From CAUZIR01 sp965250195 (GTDB lineage Bacteria > Chloroflexota > Dehalococcoidia > Lucifugimonadales > UBA2962), in assembly GCA_965250195.1 (NCBI GenBank), contig OZ252295.1, positions 1 through 64,000 on the forward strand: 64,000 nt of DNA, in the 5' to 3' direction. Below, in pieces: positions 25,089 to 33,047 of the stretch. The notes beneath the pieces are model-generated. The model was not told the DNA's origin and searched no databases. It was given only the letters and a program-made list of their open reading frames with translations. The position numbers and the translations under genes are program-made. How positions within the stretch are numbered: position 1 is the first letter of the stretch; each line of letters starts with the position of its first letter.

Positions 25089-25759
25089 TAACGCTTCGCC
25101 CACTTGTCTTGTTGTTGTTCGAGAGTCGGCTGCTCGTGGCGGCCCGCCTTGGACCATTCCACGTCACCGTCGGCTTTGTGCGGGTCGAAGCGAGCGGCGG
25201 TGTGCTGGGGCCGGAACCAGTCGCTGGGCCGCTTTGGCGCCTTAACGAGCCTGTCTTTGCTGATGACGAGGTCGTCGCGTCTATACGTACCCTCTTCGAA
25301 GCCACTGCCCATGTGCAGGGCGTCGTACGGGCAGGCCTCGACGCACAGGCCGCAGAACATGCAGCGGCCAATGTCGATATCGAAGACGTCGAGGTTGTAC
25401 TTCTGGCCCTCTTGCACCTGTTCGCCGCTCTCAGACGTGACGATCTCGATGATGCCCAGGGGGCAGTACTTGGCGCAGCTCGCGCAGCCGGTGCAGCGCT
25501 GCTCGTACCAGGTGAACTCTTCGCCCCTGAAGCGCGCGTGCTGGGGCAGCCGCTCGGGGACGGTGGCCATGCCCGCCATGGCTTTCATGGCCGCGCCCGG
25601 CTGTTTTAGGAGCAACGCAAGCGGGTTGGTGCCGGCCTCTTTGGCCAGGCCCAACAGGCCGACCTTCCTGTCCGGGTACTGGATCGCCATCATGCGACTG
25701 GGCATGACGAGGTTCTTGGCGGTGACGTAGAGGCCCTTGGCCAGTCCGAGTCCGTACAT
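25088..25759 (-). CDS. nuoI: NADH-quinone oxidoreductase subunit I
   Basis: A 223-residue ferredoxin-like subunit binding two [4Fe-4S] clusters (N6a/N6b). Both motifs are intact: CTGCASCAKYCP and CMFCGLCVEACP. A preceding RFRGEEFTWYEQRC matches the family. The C-terminal 45 residues are Arg/Lys/Gln-rich and longer than usual. The gene is coupled to nuoJ (TAATG) and starts 1 bp after nuoH. It carries electrons toward the quinone site, the natural entry point for ferredoxin-type donors when NuoEFG is absent. Confidence 0.97.
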   Translation of the reverse strand: MYGLGLAKGLYVTAKNLVMPSRMMAIQYPDRKVGLLGLAKEAGTNPLALLLKQPGAAMKAMAGMATVPERLPQHARFRGEEFTWYEQRCTGCASCAKYCPLGIIEIVTSESGEQVQEGQKYNLDVFDIDIGRCMFCGLCVEACPYDALHMGSGFEEGTYRRDDLVISKDRLVKAPKRPSDWFRPQHTAARFDPHKADGDVEWSKAGRHEQPTLEQQQDKWAKR

Positions 25760-25760
25760 G

Positions 25761-27005
25761 TCAGTCGGCCTCCCCAGTTAGCTGACCTGGCGAGGGCTGC
25801 CGGTCGGCGTACATGTTGGCCAAAGGCGACGGCACCGGCTCCGGCCGACGCAGCTTGCGCTGGCCTAGCACGTTGGCGATTACCACCAGCGCGACGATGG
25901 TGATGATCCAGTTGGCAGCGGCCATTATCCACAGGTCGCCGGTGGTCAGCACGCCGGTGGTCCCGTCCCTGAGCACCTGGAACTCGATGGCCATGGCGAA
26001 GATGTTGATGATGGAGAGTGGGAAGAGGCCCTTCCACGCCAGGGCCATGATCTGATCGACCCGGAGCCTGGGCCACGTCGCCCTTACCCACAACAGCGCG
26101 AATATGACGACGAAGGTCTTGATGACGAACCAGATGGGGCCGGGTACAGGGCCCCATCCTCGCCATCCACTGAGGAACAGTGTCGTCACTATCGCCGAGA
26201 CGATGATTGGGGCCATGAATTCGTTCAACTGGAGCAGGGCGAATTTGATGCCGCTGTATTCAGTGTTGTATCCAGCACCTAACTCAGAGTCGGACTCGAT
26301 CATGTCGAACGGCGTGCGGCTCATCTCCGCCGAGGCGGCCGCGATGAAGACGAGGAAACCCAGAGGCATGACGAGCAGGAACGGCACGTCCTGCGCCAGC
26401 ACGACTCCGGACAGCGATAGCGTGCCCGCCCCCAGTGCTACGGCGACTATTGAAAGACCCATTGGCACTTCGTAGCTCACCAGCATGGCCACGCCACGCA
26501 TGGCCCCGAACATCGCGTATTTGTTGCGGGACGACCAGCCGGCCATAAACACGCCGAGGGTGTTTACGGAAGTGATAGCAACGATGAAGACGAGGCCCAC
26601 ATTGAGCCTGCCCAAGAAGCTGCTGCCGTGTAGGGGCAAGACGGTGAACACGAGGAGCGCCGGTACGAGAAAGACTATGGGCGCGAGGTTGAAGACGGGC
26701 CGGTCGGCACCCTCCGGGACGGTGTCTTCTTTGGTCATCAGCTTGACCAGGTCGGCGAGGGGCTGGAACAGGCCGAACGGGCCCCACCGGTTTGGACCCA
26801 TGCGGGACTGGAATCGGCCGAGCACTCGGCGCTCGAACCACGTGTACAGCGCCGTCGACATGATGACGGCGTTGAGCAGTACGCCGCCCAGCACCAAGGC
26901 CGTTATGAGGAAAGCCAACCAGTCCAGGCTGTCCGGCAACAGGTCGTCGAAGAAGCCGTATATGCCGGTGAAGTCGAACCCGGCCCGGACGACAGCGTAT
27001 TCCAT
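25761..27005 (-). CDS. nuoH: NADH-quinone oxidoreductase subunit H
   Basis: A 414-residue membrane subunit forming part of the quinone chamber. Conserved segments are FERRVLGRFQSRMGPNRWGPFGLFQPLADLVKLMTKED, AEMSRTPFDMIESDSELGAGYNTEYSG (acidic loop) and LLWVRATWPRLRVDQIM. The start overlaps the nuoD stop by 1 bp. The C-terminal tail (about 45 residues after the last helix, PEPVPSPLANMY...) is hydrophilic and variable. Confidence 0.97.
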   Translation of the reverse strand: MEYAVVRAGFDFTGIYGFFDDLLPDSLDWLAFLITALVLGGVLLNAVIMSTALYTWFERRVLGRFQSRMGPNRWGPFGLFQPLADLVKLMTKEDTVPEGADRPVFNLAPIVFLVPALLVFTVLPLHGSSFLGRLNVGLVFIVAITSVNTLGVFMAGWSSRNKYAMFGAMRGVAMLVSYEVPMGLSIVAVALGAGTLSLSGVVLAQDVPFLLVMPLGFLVFIAAASAEMSRTPFDMIESDSELGAGYNTEYSGIKFALLQLNEFMAPIIVSAIVTTLFLSGWRGWGPVPGPIWFVIKTFVVIFALLWVRATWPRLRVDQIMALAWKGLFPLSIINIFAMAIEFQVLRDGTTGVLTTGDLWIMAAANWIITIVALVVIANVLGQRKLRRPEPVPSPLANMYADRQPSPGQLTGEAD

Positions 27006-28108
27006 TAGCGGTCCACCTCACCGAGCACGATGTCGATGCTGCCGAAGATGACGACGAGGTCGGCCATTTTCCAGCCCACCAGCAGTTCTCGTAAGAGCGT
27101 GAGATTGATGAAGGACGGCGCCCGGATGTGCATGCGATATGGGGAGATGCCCCCGTCGCTGACGATGTAGAAGCCCAGCTCCCCTTTGGGTGACTCGGTG
27201 CAGTCGTAAGCGTCTCCGACCGGGGGCCGGATGACGAACGGGCCCTCGGTTCGGACGGGACCGGGGGCGATCTGCGCAATGCACTGTTTGACGATGCGGA
27301 CGCTCTCGCGCATCTCCTGGACCCGTACGAGATACCGATCGTAGGTGTCTCCGACCGAGCCGATGGGTATGTCGAATTCGACGCGGTCGTAAATCTCGTG
27401 GGGCTCGGCCTTGCGCAGGTCCCACTCGACGCCGGTGGACCTCAGCACGGGCCCGGTAAGCGAACCGGCGATGGCGCGTTCAGGCGTGATTATTCCGATG
27501 TCTCTGGTCCGCGCCAGCACGATCTCGTTTTCGGAAATGAGGCCCTCTAGCTCGTCGATGTAGCCGGGCATGGTTTTTACGAAGTCGTCCAGGGCCGGCC
27601 AGAAGTCTTCCGGGGCGTCCTGCAACACGCCGCCGGGCCTCATGTAGCTGACGGTGATGCGCGCACCGCACAGCATTTCGAACATCTCCAGGATGCGTTC
27701 GCGCTCTCTGAAGCAGTAGACCAATGGCGTATGAAAAGCGCCCAACTCGTCAAGAAGAAAGCCAGTCGCGATGAGGTGGCTGGCTATGCGCTGGAGCTCG
27801 GCGGAGATGACCCGCAGGTACATCGCCCGCTCCGGCACGGGGATACCTCCCAGCCGCTCAACGGTGCGCACGTAGGCCAGGTTGTTGGTCATGGCCGAGA
27901 CGTAGTCCAACCTGTCGGTGAGGGTGACTACCTGGACGTAGTTGCGCTCCTCAGCCAGCTTCTCGGTCCCACGGTGCAGGTAGCCGATTACCGGCTCGAC
28001 GTCCAGGACGACCTCACCGTCGAAGGTGACGCGGAGCCGGAACACCCCGTGCGTGGAGGGGTGCTGCGGACCCAGGTTTATGGTTACGGGCTCGGTCTTT
28101 ATCGGCAT
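27005..28108 (-). CDS. nuoD: NADH-quinone oxidoreductase subunit D (49 kDa)
   Basis: A 367-residue quinone-site subunit of complex I. Typical motifs are NLGPQHPSTHGVFRL, DVEPVIGYLHRGTEKLAE, MTNNLAYVRTVERL, MRPGGV, and the C-terminal LVVIFGSIDIVLGEVDR. The ATG at 28108 puts the conserved NLGPQHPSTHG at residue 10; the frame extends to a TTG at 28153, so the exact start is uncertain and neither has a strong ribosome site. It is separate from nuoC, unlike the fused NuoCD of enterobacteria. Confidence 0.96.
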   Translation of the reverse strand: MPIKTEPVTINLGPQHPSTHGVFRLRVTFDGEVVLDVEPVIGYLHRGTEKLAEERNYVQVVTLTDRLDYVSAMTNNLAYVRTVERLGGIPVPERAMYLRVISAELQRIASHLIATGFLLDELGAFHTPLVYCFRERERILEMFEMLCGARITVSYMRPGGVLQDAPEDFWPALDDFVKTMPGYIDELEGLISENEIVLARTRDIGIITPERAIAGSLTGPVLRSTGVEWDLRKAEPHEIYDRVEFDIPIGSVGDTYDRYLVRVQEMRESVRIVKQCIAQIAPGPVRTEGPFVIRPPVGDAYDCTESPKGELGFYIVSDGGISPYRMHIRAPSFINLTLLRELLVGWKMADLVVIFGSIDIVLGEVDR

Positions 28109-28163
28109 TTTTTCGAATGGAGTTAGCGAACGAGATCGGGGGCCGTCGATCAACCCGGTTCGT

Positions 28164-28607
28164 CTAACGAATGAAGTCCTTTCTTAGTGGGTGGCCCGGA
28201 AAGCCTTCCCACAGGAGGATTCGCTTGAGGTTGGGGTGACCTGTGAACTCGATCCCCATCAGGTCCCAGATCTCCCGCTCCTGCATGTCCGCGCCCGGCC
28301 ACACCTCTATGAGAGACGGTGCCTTCGGCGCCTCGCGTCCGTAAATCCGTGTCTTGAGCACGAAGGTGGTATTAAACCTCAGAGAGCGGAAGTGATAAAC
28401 CAGCTCGAAGTACTCGATGTAGTCGACCGCCGAGATGGAGTTGAGCATCTGCAGGTCGAGTTCCGGATCGTCTCGGAGAAATTTTCCGATTCGAACCAGC
28501 CTTTCCGGGGGGATCCAAACGTCGGTGTCATTCCATTCGGGAGCGACTCCGGCGATCTCGGCGTTGATCCTCTCGGCGACCTGTTCGCCGGACAGTGGAC
28601 GGGACAT
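28164..28607 (-). CDS. nuoC: NADH-quinone oxidoreductase subunit C (30 kDa)
   Basis: A 147-residue peripheral-arm subunit. Recognisable segments are MLNSISAVDYIEYFELVYHFRSL, VLKTRIYG, SLIEVWPGADMQEREIWDLMGIEFTGHPNLKRILLWEGFPGHPLRKDF, the last being the family hallmark. The ATG at 28607 overlaps the nuoB stop as TAATG. It is shorter than many NuoC proteins because it lacks a C-terminal extension. Confidence 0.96.
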   Translation of the reverse strand: MSRPLSGEQVAERINAEIAGVAPEWNDTDVWIPPERLVRIGKFLRDDPELDLQMLNSISAVDYIEYFELVYHFRSLRFNTTFVLKTRIYGREAPKAPSLIEVWPGADMQEREIWDLMGIEFTGHPNLKRILLWEGFPGHPLRKDFIR

Positions 28608-29245
28608 TAACGGCCGGCCGCCTGGCCCGCCAGGGAGTAACGCTTGATCTTTTCGTGCAGCTGCATGATGCCGTAAAGGAGAGCGTCGGGCCGAGGCGGG
28701 CAGCCGGGTACGTAGACGTCGACGGGGATTATGTGGTTGACGCCCGGCACGACGGCGTAGGACTCGTAGTACGGTCCGCCGCTCGTGGCGCACACGCCCA
28801 TTGATATGACCCACTTGGGCTCGGCCATCTGCTCGTAGACGCGCTCGATGGCAGGGGCCATTTTCCACGTCACGGTGCCAGCCACTATCATCAAATCCGC
28901 CTGTCTAGGGGACGCTCGAAACGCCTCCATTCCGAAGCGGGCGATGTCGAAGCGGGACATGGCGCTGGCCATCATCTCGAACGCGCAGCAGGCGAGGCCG
29001 AATGACAGCGGCCAGACTGCGGACTTGCGACCCCAATTGATGAGGGCGTCCACGGATGTGATCGCCAGGTTTCGCTTCAGGTCGTCCGGTACCTCTATGA
29101 CCGGCTCGGAGAGTGGGGCCGTGTTGGTGGCCTTGAGCCGGTTTATGTAGTCACCCTCTTCGACGTCCAACGCATGAGTGGCCGCGTGCAGGGGTATGCG
29201 GCCTCCGTCGAGGTCGATGCGGCCTGTCTCCGGTCCTATCTCCAT
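28607..29245 (-). CDS. nuoB: NADH-quinone oxidoreductase subunit B
   Basis: A 212-residue subunit holding cluster N2, which passes electrons to quinone. The cysteine ligands are present: CCAFEMMAS (tandem Cys), GVCATSGGPYYESYAVVPG and VYVPGCPPRPDALLYG. I use ATG 29245, preceded by agggacggtgaacag. A GTG at 29293 would overlap nuoA by 20 bp and add an unlikely N-terminus. The roughly 55 residues before the core are longer than in E. coli. Confidence 0.95.
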   Translation of the reverse strand: MEIGPETGRIDLDGGRIPLHAATHALDVEEGDYINRLKATNTAPLSEPVIEVPDDLKRNLAITSVDALINWGRKSAVWPLSFGLACCAFEMMASAMSRFDIARFGMEAFRASPRQADLMIVAGTVTWKMAPAIERVYEQMAEPKWVISMGVCATSGGPYYESYAVVPGVNHIIPVDVYVPGCPPRPDALLYGIMQLHEKIKRYSLAGQAAGR

Positions 29246-29273
29246 CTGTTCACCGTCCCTGTGTGCATCGGTG

Positions 29274-29669
29274 TTATGTCCATTCGAGATCACCTTTACG
29301 GAACGCGTATAACCAGCCGACGACGAGTATTGCCACGAAGACGGCCATTTCGATGAGCACGAAGGAGCCGAATTGGGTTGAGAGGACGCCGAAGCTGGAG
29401 GCCCAGGGGAAGAGGAATACGACTTCGACGTCGAAGATTACGAAGATGAGGGCGAAGGTGTAAAAGCGGATGTTGAACCCGCTCCACCGCCCTCCCAGGG
29501 TCTCGAAGCCGCACTCGTAGATGGCCTTTTTGATGGCGCTGGGCTTGTAGGGCCTGATCCTAAAGAGGGACAACGTCCACGACATCACCAGCATCCCGGT
29601 CGGAACGGCGACCGCCATTGCGGCGAAAATCGATATTAGTCCGTACTGTCGGAAGTAGTCGTCCAGCAT
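29274..29669 (-). CDS. nuoA: NADH-quinone oxidoreductase subunit A
   Basis: A 131-residue membrane subunit with three helices. The conserved block KPSAIKKAIYECGFETLGG, followed by RFYTFALIFVIFDVEVVFLFPWA, is diagnostic. It is the first gene of the minus-strand nuo operon. A promoter candidate (-35 TTGAAA, -10 TATAGT) lies 43-72 bp upstream. The ATG has no strong ribosome site. Confidence 0.96.
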   Translation of the reverse strand: MLDDYFRQYGLISIFAAMAVAVPTGMLVMSWTLSLFRIRPYKPSAIKKAIYECGFETLGGRWSGFNIRFYTFALIFVIFDVEVVFLFPWASSFGVLSTQFGSFVLIEMAVFVAILVVGWLYAFRKGDLEWT

Positions 29670-29711
29670 CGACGTTTATGCCGCAGGCACGGGCCGGAGG
29701 CGTGCGGGGGA

Positions 29712-29741
29712 ACTATAGCATAGGGCCGATTTTTCTTTCAA
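29712..29741 (-). promoter_or_regulatory. Candidate promoter for the nuo operon
   Basis: On the minus strand: -35 TTGAAA (29741-29736), 18-bp spacer, -10 TATAGT (29717-29712), about 43 bp before nuoA. It sits inside an inverted repeat, GGCCGATT (29724-29731) and AATCGGCC (29761-29768), whose inner flanks (T-rich and A-rich) can also pair. This could be an operator. Confidence 0.55.
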
Positions 29742-29781
29742 GTGAAAAAAAACACAAACGAATCGGCCACGAACGCCTGTG

Positions 29782-29811
29782 TTGACACTGTTTCGAGCCC
29801 GGTGCTACGAT
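29782..29811 (+). promoter_or_regulatory. Promoter for the polyprenyl synthase/hopanoid direction
   Basis: A consensus -35 TTGACA (29782-29787) with 18-bp spacing to -10 TACGAT (29806-29811). It faces the polyprenyl synthase, leaving an untranslated leader of about 160 bases if translation starts at 29977. Together with the divergent nuo promoter it accounts for the 307-bp gap between nuoA and that gene; I see no other element there. Confidence 0.6.
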
Positions 29812-29976
29812 TCGCCATCGTAATACTATGTAGTGCCGCCTCAGCCGTTGCACCCCTGTACGGGCGCGAAAATGGCGGTTCCAGCACACTGCACTGAGGC
29901 CCCTGTCGCACGAGCTTTTTTTGCAGCGGTGACAACTCATCCGGCCAACACCACATTGACCGCCACACACACCGAC

Positions 29977-31080
29977 ATGACAGACGCGCCAGATGCGGCC
30001 GGACTACCCCCGATGTTCAGCCGGTATCGCGACGACCTCGCCGACGCGCTCAAGGCGGGGCTTTCCGAAGACACTGCGTCCCGTCACCGGCAAAGCCTTG
30101 CGACCAGGCAACGAGAGCAACCGCCAAAACAACTGGACGTCTACGGGATGCTGCGCTATGGCATGGGCTGGGCGGACACGGACGGGCACGATGTCGAGGC
30201 CACGACCGGCAAGGCGCTGCGCCCGACGCTGTGCCTGTTTGCTTGCGAGGCTACCGGCGGCGACCCTGTACAAGCCATGCCCGCCGCCGTGGCTCTGGAG
30301 TACATTCACAAATTCTCGCTCATTCACGACGACATCCAGGACCGGGATGAGACCAGGCACCACCGGGCCACGATCTGGGCCGTTTGGGGGGTGCCGAGGG
30401 CGATTATGGCGGGCAACGTGCTGCGTACGGTCGCCGACGTCTCCCTCTCTGACCTGACCGGACTGGGGCTGTCCCCCGACGAGATAGTAGGGCTAACCGG
30501 CACCCTGACGGGGGCCTATTTGGAGATGATCGAGGGCCAATTCCTGGACCTGTCTTATGAGAGCCGCGGCGACATCTCACTCCCCGAATATCTGGACATG
30601 ATCGCCCGCAAGACGGGGGCGCTGATCCGCTGCTCTCTCGAACTGGGGGCATATGTCGGCTCGCGCGACCCGGATACGGTGGCGGCGTTCCGACGGTGCG
30701 GTCGGGCGCTCGGGACGGTGTTCCAGGTTAAAGACGACGTGCTCGGCGTCTGGGGCGACCCCGGCAGCACCGGAAAACCCGTGGGAGCGGACGTGCGCAG
30801 GAAGAAAAATTCATTCCCCGTGGTGCACGCCATGGCCAATTCCACCGGACCCGACGCCGCCAAGTTGCGAGAGGTATACGGCAAAGCCGAGCCCGACGAT
30901 CAAGACGTCGAGGCGGTGTTGGGGGTTATGGAACGGGCGGGCACGAGACGCTTCGCAGAGGACCTCGCCACCCACTACTCCAAGGAAGCGCTGGACGCGC
31001 TGGCGCCGGTCGAATTGGAGCCCGGCGCCAGGCGCCAAATCGAGGAACTGGCCCACTTTTTGCTGGTGCGTGACCACTGA
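29977..31080 (+). CDS. Polyprenyl (geranylgeranyl/farnesyl-type) diphosphate synthase
   Basis: A 367-residue trans-isoprenyl diphosphate synthase that condenses IPP with allylic diphosphates. Motifs: GKALRPTLCLFACEA, first Asp-rich motif HDDIQD (DDIQD at residues 118-122) and second Asp-rich region FQVKDDVLGVWGD, which reads DDVLG rather than the usual DDxxD, with the later Asp supplied after a short gap. Product length cannot be fixed; two Ser/Leu residues before the first motif (KFSLIHDD) have no bulky aromatic block, compatible with C15-C20 or longer. The open frame extends to 29833, but the extra residues look non-coding; MFSRY at 30013 is an alternative start. It precedes the hopanoid genes. 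Confidence 0.88.
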   Translation: MTDAPDAAGLPPMFSRYRDDLADALKAGLSEDTASRHRQSLATRQREQPPKQLDVYGMLRYGMGWADTDGHDVEATTGKALRPTLCLFACEATGGDPVQAMPAAVALEYIHKFSLIHDDIQDRDETRHHRATIWAVWGVPRAIMAGNVLRTVADVSLSDLTGLGLSPDEIVGLTGTLTGAYLEMIEGQFLDLSYESRGDISLPEYLDMIARKTGALIRCSLELGAYVGSRDPDTVAAFRRCGRALGTVFQVKDDVLGVWGDPGSTGKPVGADVRRKKNSFPVVHAMANSTGPDAAKLREVYGKAEPDDQDVEAVLGVMERAGTRRFAEDLATHYSKEALDALAPVELEPGARRQIEELAHFLLVRDH

Positions 31081-31085
31081 ACCGC

Positions 31086-31102
31086 AAGCCCCGGAGGGGC
31101 TT
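31086..31102 (+). terminator. Weak hairpin after the polyprenyl synthase gene
   Basis: AAGCCCC-gga-GGGGCTT, 7-bp stem with 3-base loop, 5 bp past the stop codon. There is no U-run, so it may be a weak terminator or processing hairpin between the polyprenyl synthase and hpnH. Confidence 0.35.
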
Positions 31103-31217
31103 TAGCGATTAGAATGTCGATTCGAACGTCCGCATTCGCCGGGCCGCACAGATAATAGTCCGCCGACGATAGCGTTCGGCGAGCACCAATAAGCAGGGAA
31201 AACACAGGGGTAAACAG

Positions 31218-32243
31218 ATGGGAAGACCAATAGAGCTGGCGGCTCGCCTTAGCTGGTACGTTATGAAGAACAAGGCGGCGCGCAGGAGCAAGTTCCCCCT
31301 GGTGACGATGCTCGAGCCGCTGGAGGCCTGCAACTTGGCCTGCGAAGGCTGCGGCCGTATCCGCGAGTACGAGTCCGTGATCGACCGTATGCTCACCGTC
31401 GATCAATGTATGCAGGCAGTCGAGGACTCGGGCGCCCCCATCGTCTCGATCGCTGGCGGCGAGCCCACCATGCACCCCCAGATCGCCGAGATCGTTGAGC
31501 GCATTATCGCGACTAAACGCTTCGTCTACATGTGCACCAACGCCCTGCTGATGGAGCGGGTGATGAAGAGCATCCCGGCTTCGAAGTACTTCTGTTTCGT
31601 CGTCCACATGGACGGCATGGAAGACGCGCACGACACTTCCGTTTACCGGAAGGGCGTATTTAAGATTGCAACGCGGGCGATGAGGGTAGCGCTGGAAAAC
31701 GGCTATCGAGTCACAACCAATACGACCATCTTCAACGGTGTCGATGAAGACGACATGATCGAGATGTTCAAGATGCTCACCGATATGGGCGTTGAGGGTT
31801 GCATGGTGTCGCCGGGCTATCAGTTCGACTCCGTACCAAATCAGGAGCTGTTCATCTCCAGGCGCAAGGCCCGGGACGTGTTCACCCGCATTCTCGACTC
31901 AAAGCACGGGATAAGGTTCGGCAACAACCCGCTTTACTTGGACTTCTTGCGCGGCGAGAGGGACTACCAGTGCACCGCCTGGTCCAACCCCACTTACACG
32001 GTTTCCGGCTGGCGGGAGCCGTGCTACCTATTGGGCGACCGCCACACCCAGAACTTCGACGATCTGATGTCAGACGACATGTGGGAGCGTTACGGCGTGG
32101 GCAAGGACCCGCGCTGCGCCAATTGCCTGATGCACTGCGGTTTCGAATCTGCCTCCATCTACGAAGCTTTCGCCAGCCCGGCAGGGGCCGTAAGGATGGT
32201 CACCGCCGGTGGGACGAACAAGTCGGGAGTGGCCGCCGGTTAG
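31218..32243 (+). CDS. hpnH: Hopanoid biosynthesis radical SAM protein (adenosylhopane synthase)
   Basis: A 341-residue radical SAM enzyme that adds 5'-deoxyadenosine to diploptene, the first step of hopanoid side-chain extension. The cluster motif CNLACEGC (Cys 38, 42, 45) is intact, as are the SAM-region SIAGGEPTMHPQ and HpnH-typical NPLYLDFLRGERDYQCTAWSNPTYTVSGW and CANCLMHCGFE. A purine-rich ribosome site (aggggtaaacag) precedes the ATG. It overlaps hpnG by 1 bp (TAGTG) and is followed by squalene-hopene cyclase, which secures the call. Confidence 0.95.
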   Translation: MGRPIELAARLSWYVMKNKAARRSKFPLVTMLEPLEACNLACEGCGRIREYESVIDRMLTVDQCMQAVEDSGAPIVSIAGGEPTMHPQIAEIVERIIATKRFVYMCTNALLMERVMKSIPASKYFCFVVHMDGMEDAHDTSVYRKGVFKIATRAMRVALENGYRVTTNTTIFNGVDEDDMIEMFKMLTDMGVEGCMVSPGYQFDSVPNQELFISRRKARDVFTRILDSKHGIRFGNNPLYLDFLRGERDYQCTAWSNPTYTVSGWREPCYLLGDRHTQNFDDLMSDDMWERYGVGKDPRCANCLMHCGFESASIYEAFASPAGAVRMVTAGGTNKSGVAAG

Positions 32244-33037
32244 TGATCGGCGTCGTTTCGGCTATCGGCCGGGAGGTTTCGGACTTCCTCGATCAGGGTG
32301 GGTTCGTGGTATCCGACGAACAAGAGGGAGTGCGTTTCTTCGAGTCGGCAACGATGTCGGACGTTGTCCTGGTGGAGGGCGGCATGGGCCGGGAGAAGGC
32401 CGAACGCGCCACCCGCCTCCTCGTCGAAACGCGAAAGCCTGACCTGATAGTTTCGGCCGGTTTCGCCGGGGGCGTAAAGCCCGGCTCTAAACCCGGTGAC
32501 CTGTTCATCTGTAACCAGCTCTGGGCCCTTCCGGGTCCGGCTACGTTCTGGACGGAGGACGGCGCCCAGAGCCGCACTCTCATCGACGGCAAGCTCATGA
32601 AGCGCCTGAGCGACAGCATCGAGGCCGTTGCCGGGGACTGCACCTGGGGAACCTGTCTGACTGTGGACGACTTCATCTACAACCATGACCTGAAGGGTTG
32701 GATCGGCGAGACGTTCTCGGTGGACGTGATCGACATGGAGAGCTACTGGGTCAGCGAGGTGGCGGCCGAGCACAAGCTGCCCCATCTCGTGGTCCGAACG
32801 GTCCTGGACCCCATGGAGCAGCGGCTCCCGCCGTTCGTCAGTGAGGCGGCCGAGGACGAGAAGGCCCGCACGTTGCTCAAGGGTGCGGCACACATAGCGC
32901 GCCACCCCGGCGACCTGCGCAAGCTGGTTGCACTGTCCAGCCAGGTGAGGCGCGCCAGCGCCCAGCTGGCCAACGCACTGCACGCCGTGGTCACGGCCGA
33001 GTCGTGGACGCCCGCCTACCAGTTGGGGACTGCCTGA
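32243..33037 (+). CDS. hpnG: Hopanoid-associated phosphorylase/nucleosidase
   Basis: A 264-residue nucleoside-phosphorylase-family protein. HpnG removes adenine from adenosylhopane to give ribosylhopane. Visible are an N-terminal VIGVVSAIGREVSDF, VLVEGGMGREKAERA, DLIVSAGFAGGV (the S-x-G-x-A-G-G substrate loop), VDVIDMESYWVSEVA (Glu of the base/ribose site in DMES) and LVVRTVLDPMEQRLP. The GTG start overlaps the hpnH stop, so synthesis is coupled. Directly followed by squalene-hopene cyclase (10-bp gap). Confidence 0.9.
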   Translation: MIGVVSAIGREVSDFLDQGGFVVSDEQEGVRFFESATMSDVVLVEGGMGREKAERATRLLVETRKPDLIVSAGFAGGVKPGSKPGDLFICNQLWALPGPATFWTEDGAQSRTLIDGKLMKRLSDSIEAVAGDCTWGTCLTVDDFIYNHDLKGWIGETFSVDVIDMESYWVSEVAAEHKLPHLVVRTVLDPMEQRLPPFVSEAAEDEKARTLLKGAAHIARHPGDLRKLVALSSQVRRASAQLANALHAVVTAESWTPAYQLGTA

Positions 33038-33047
33038 GCATGGCGAT

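Noticed and set aside
29833..29976. Upstream extension of the polyprenyl synthase frame
   Set aside because: The 48 extra residues have no similarity to the family and lie in the leader of a good promoter; the ATG at 29977 fits better.
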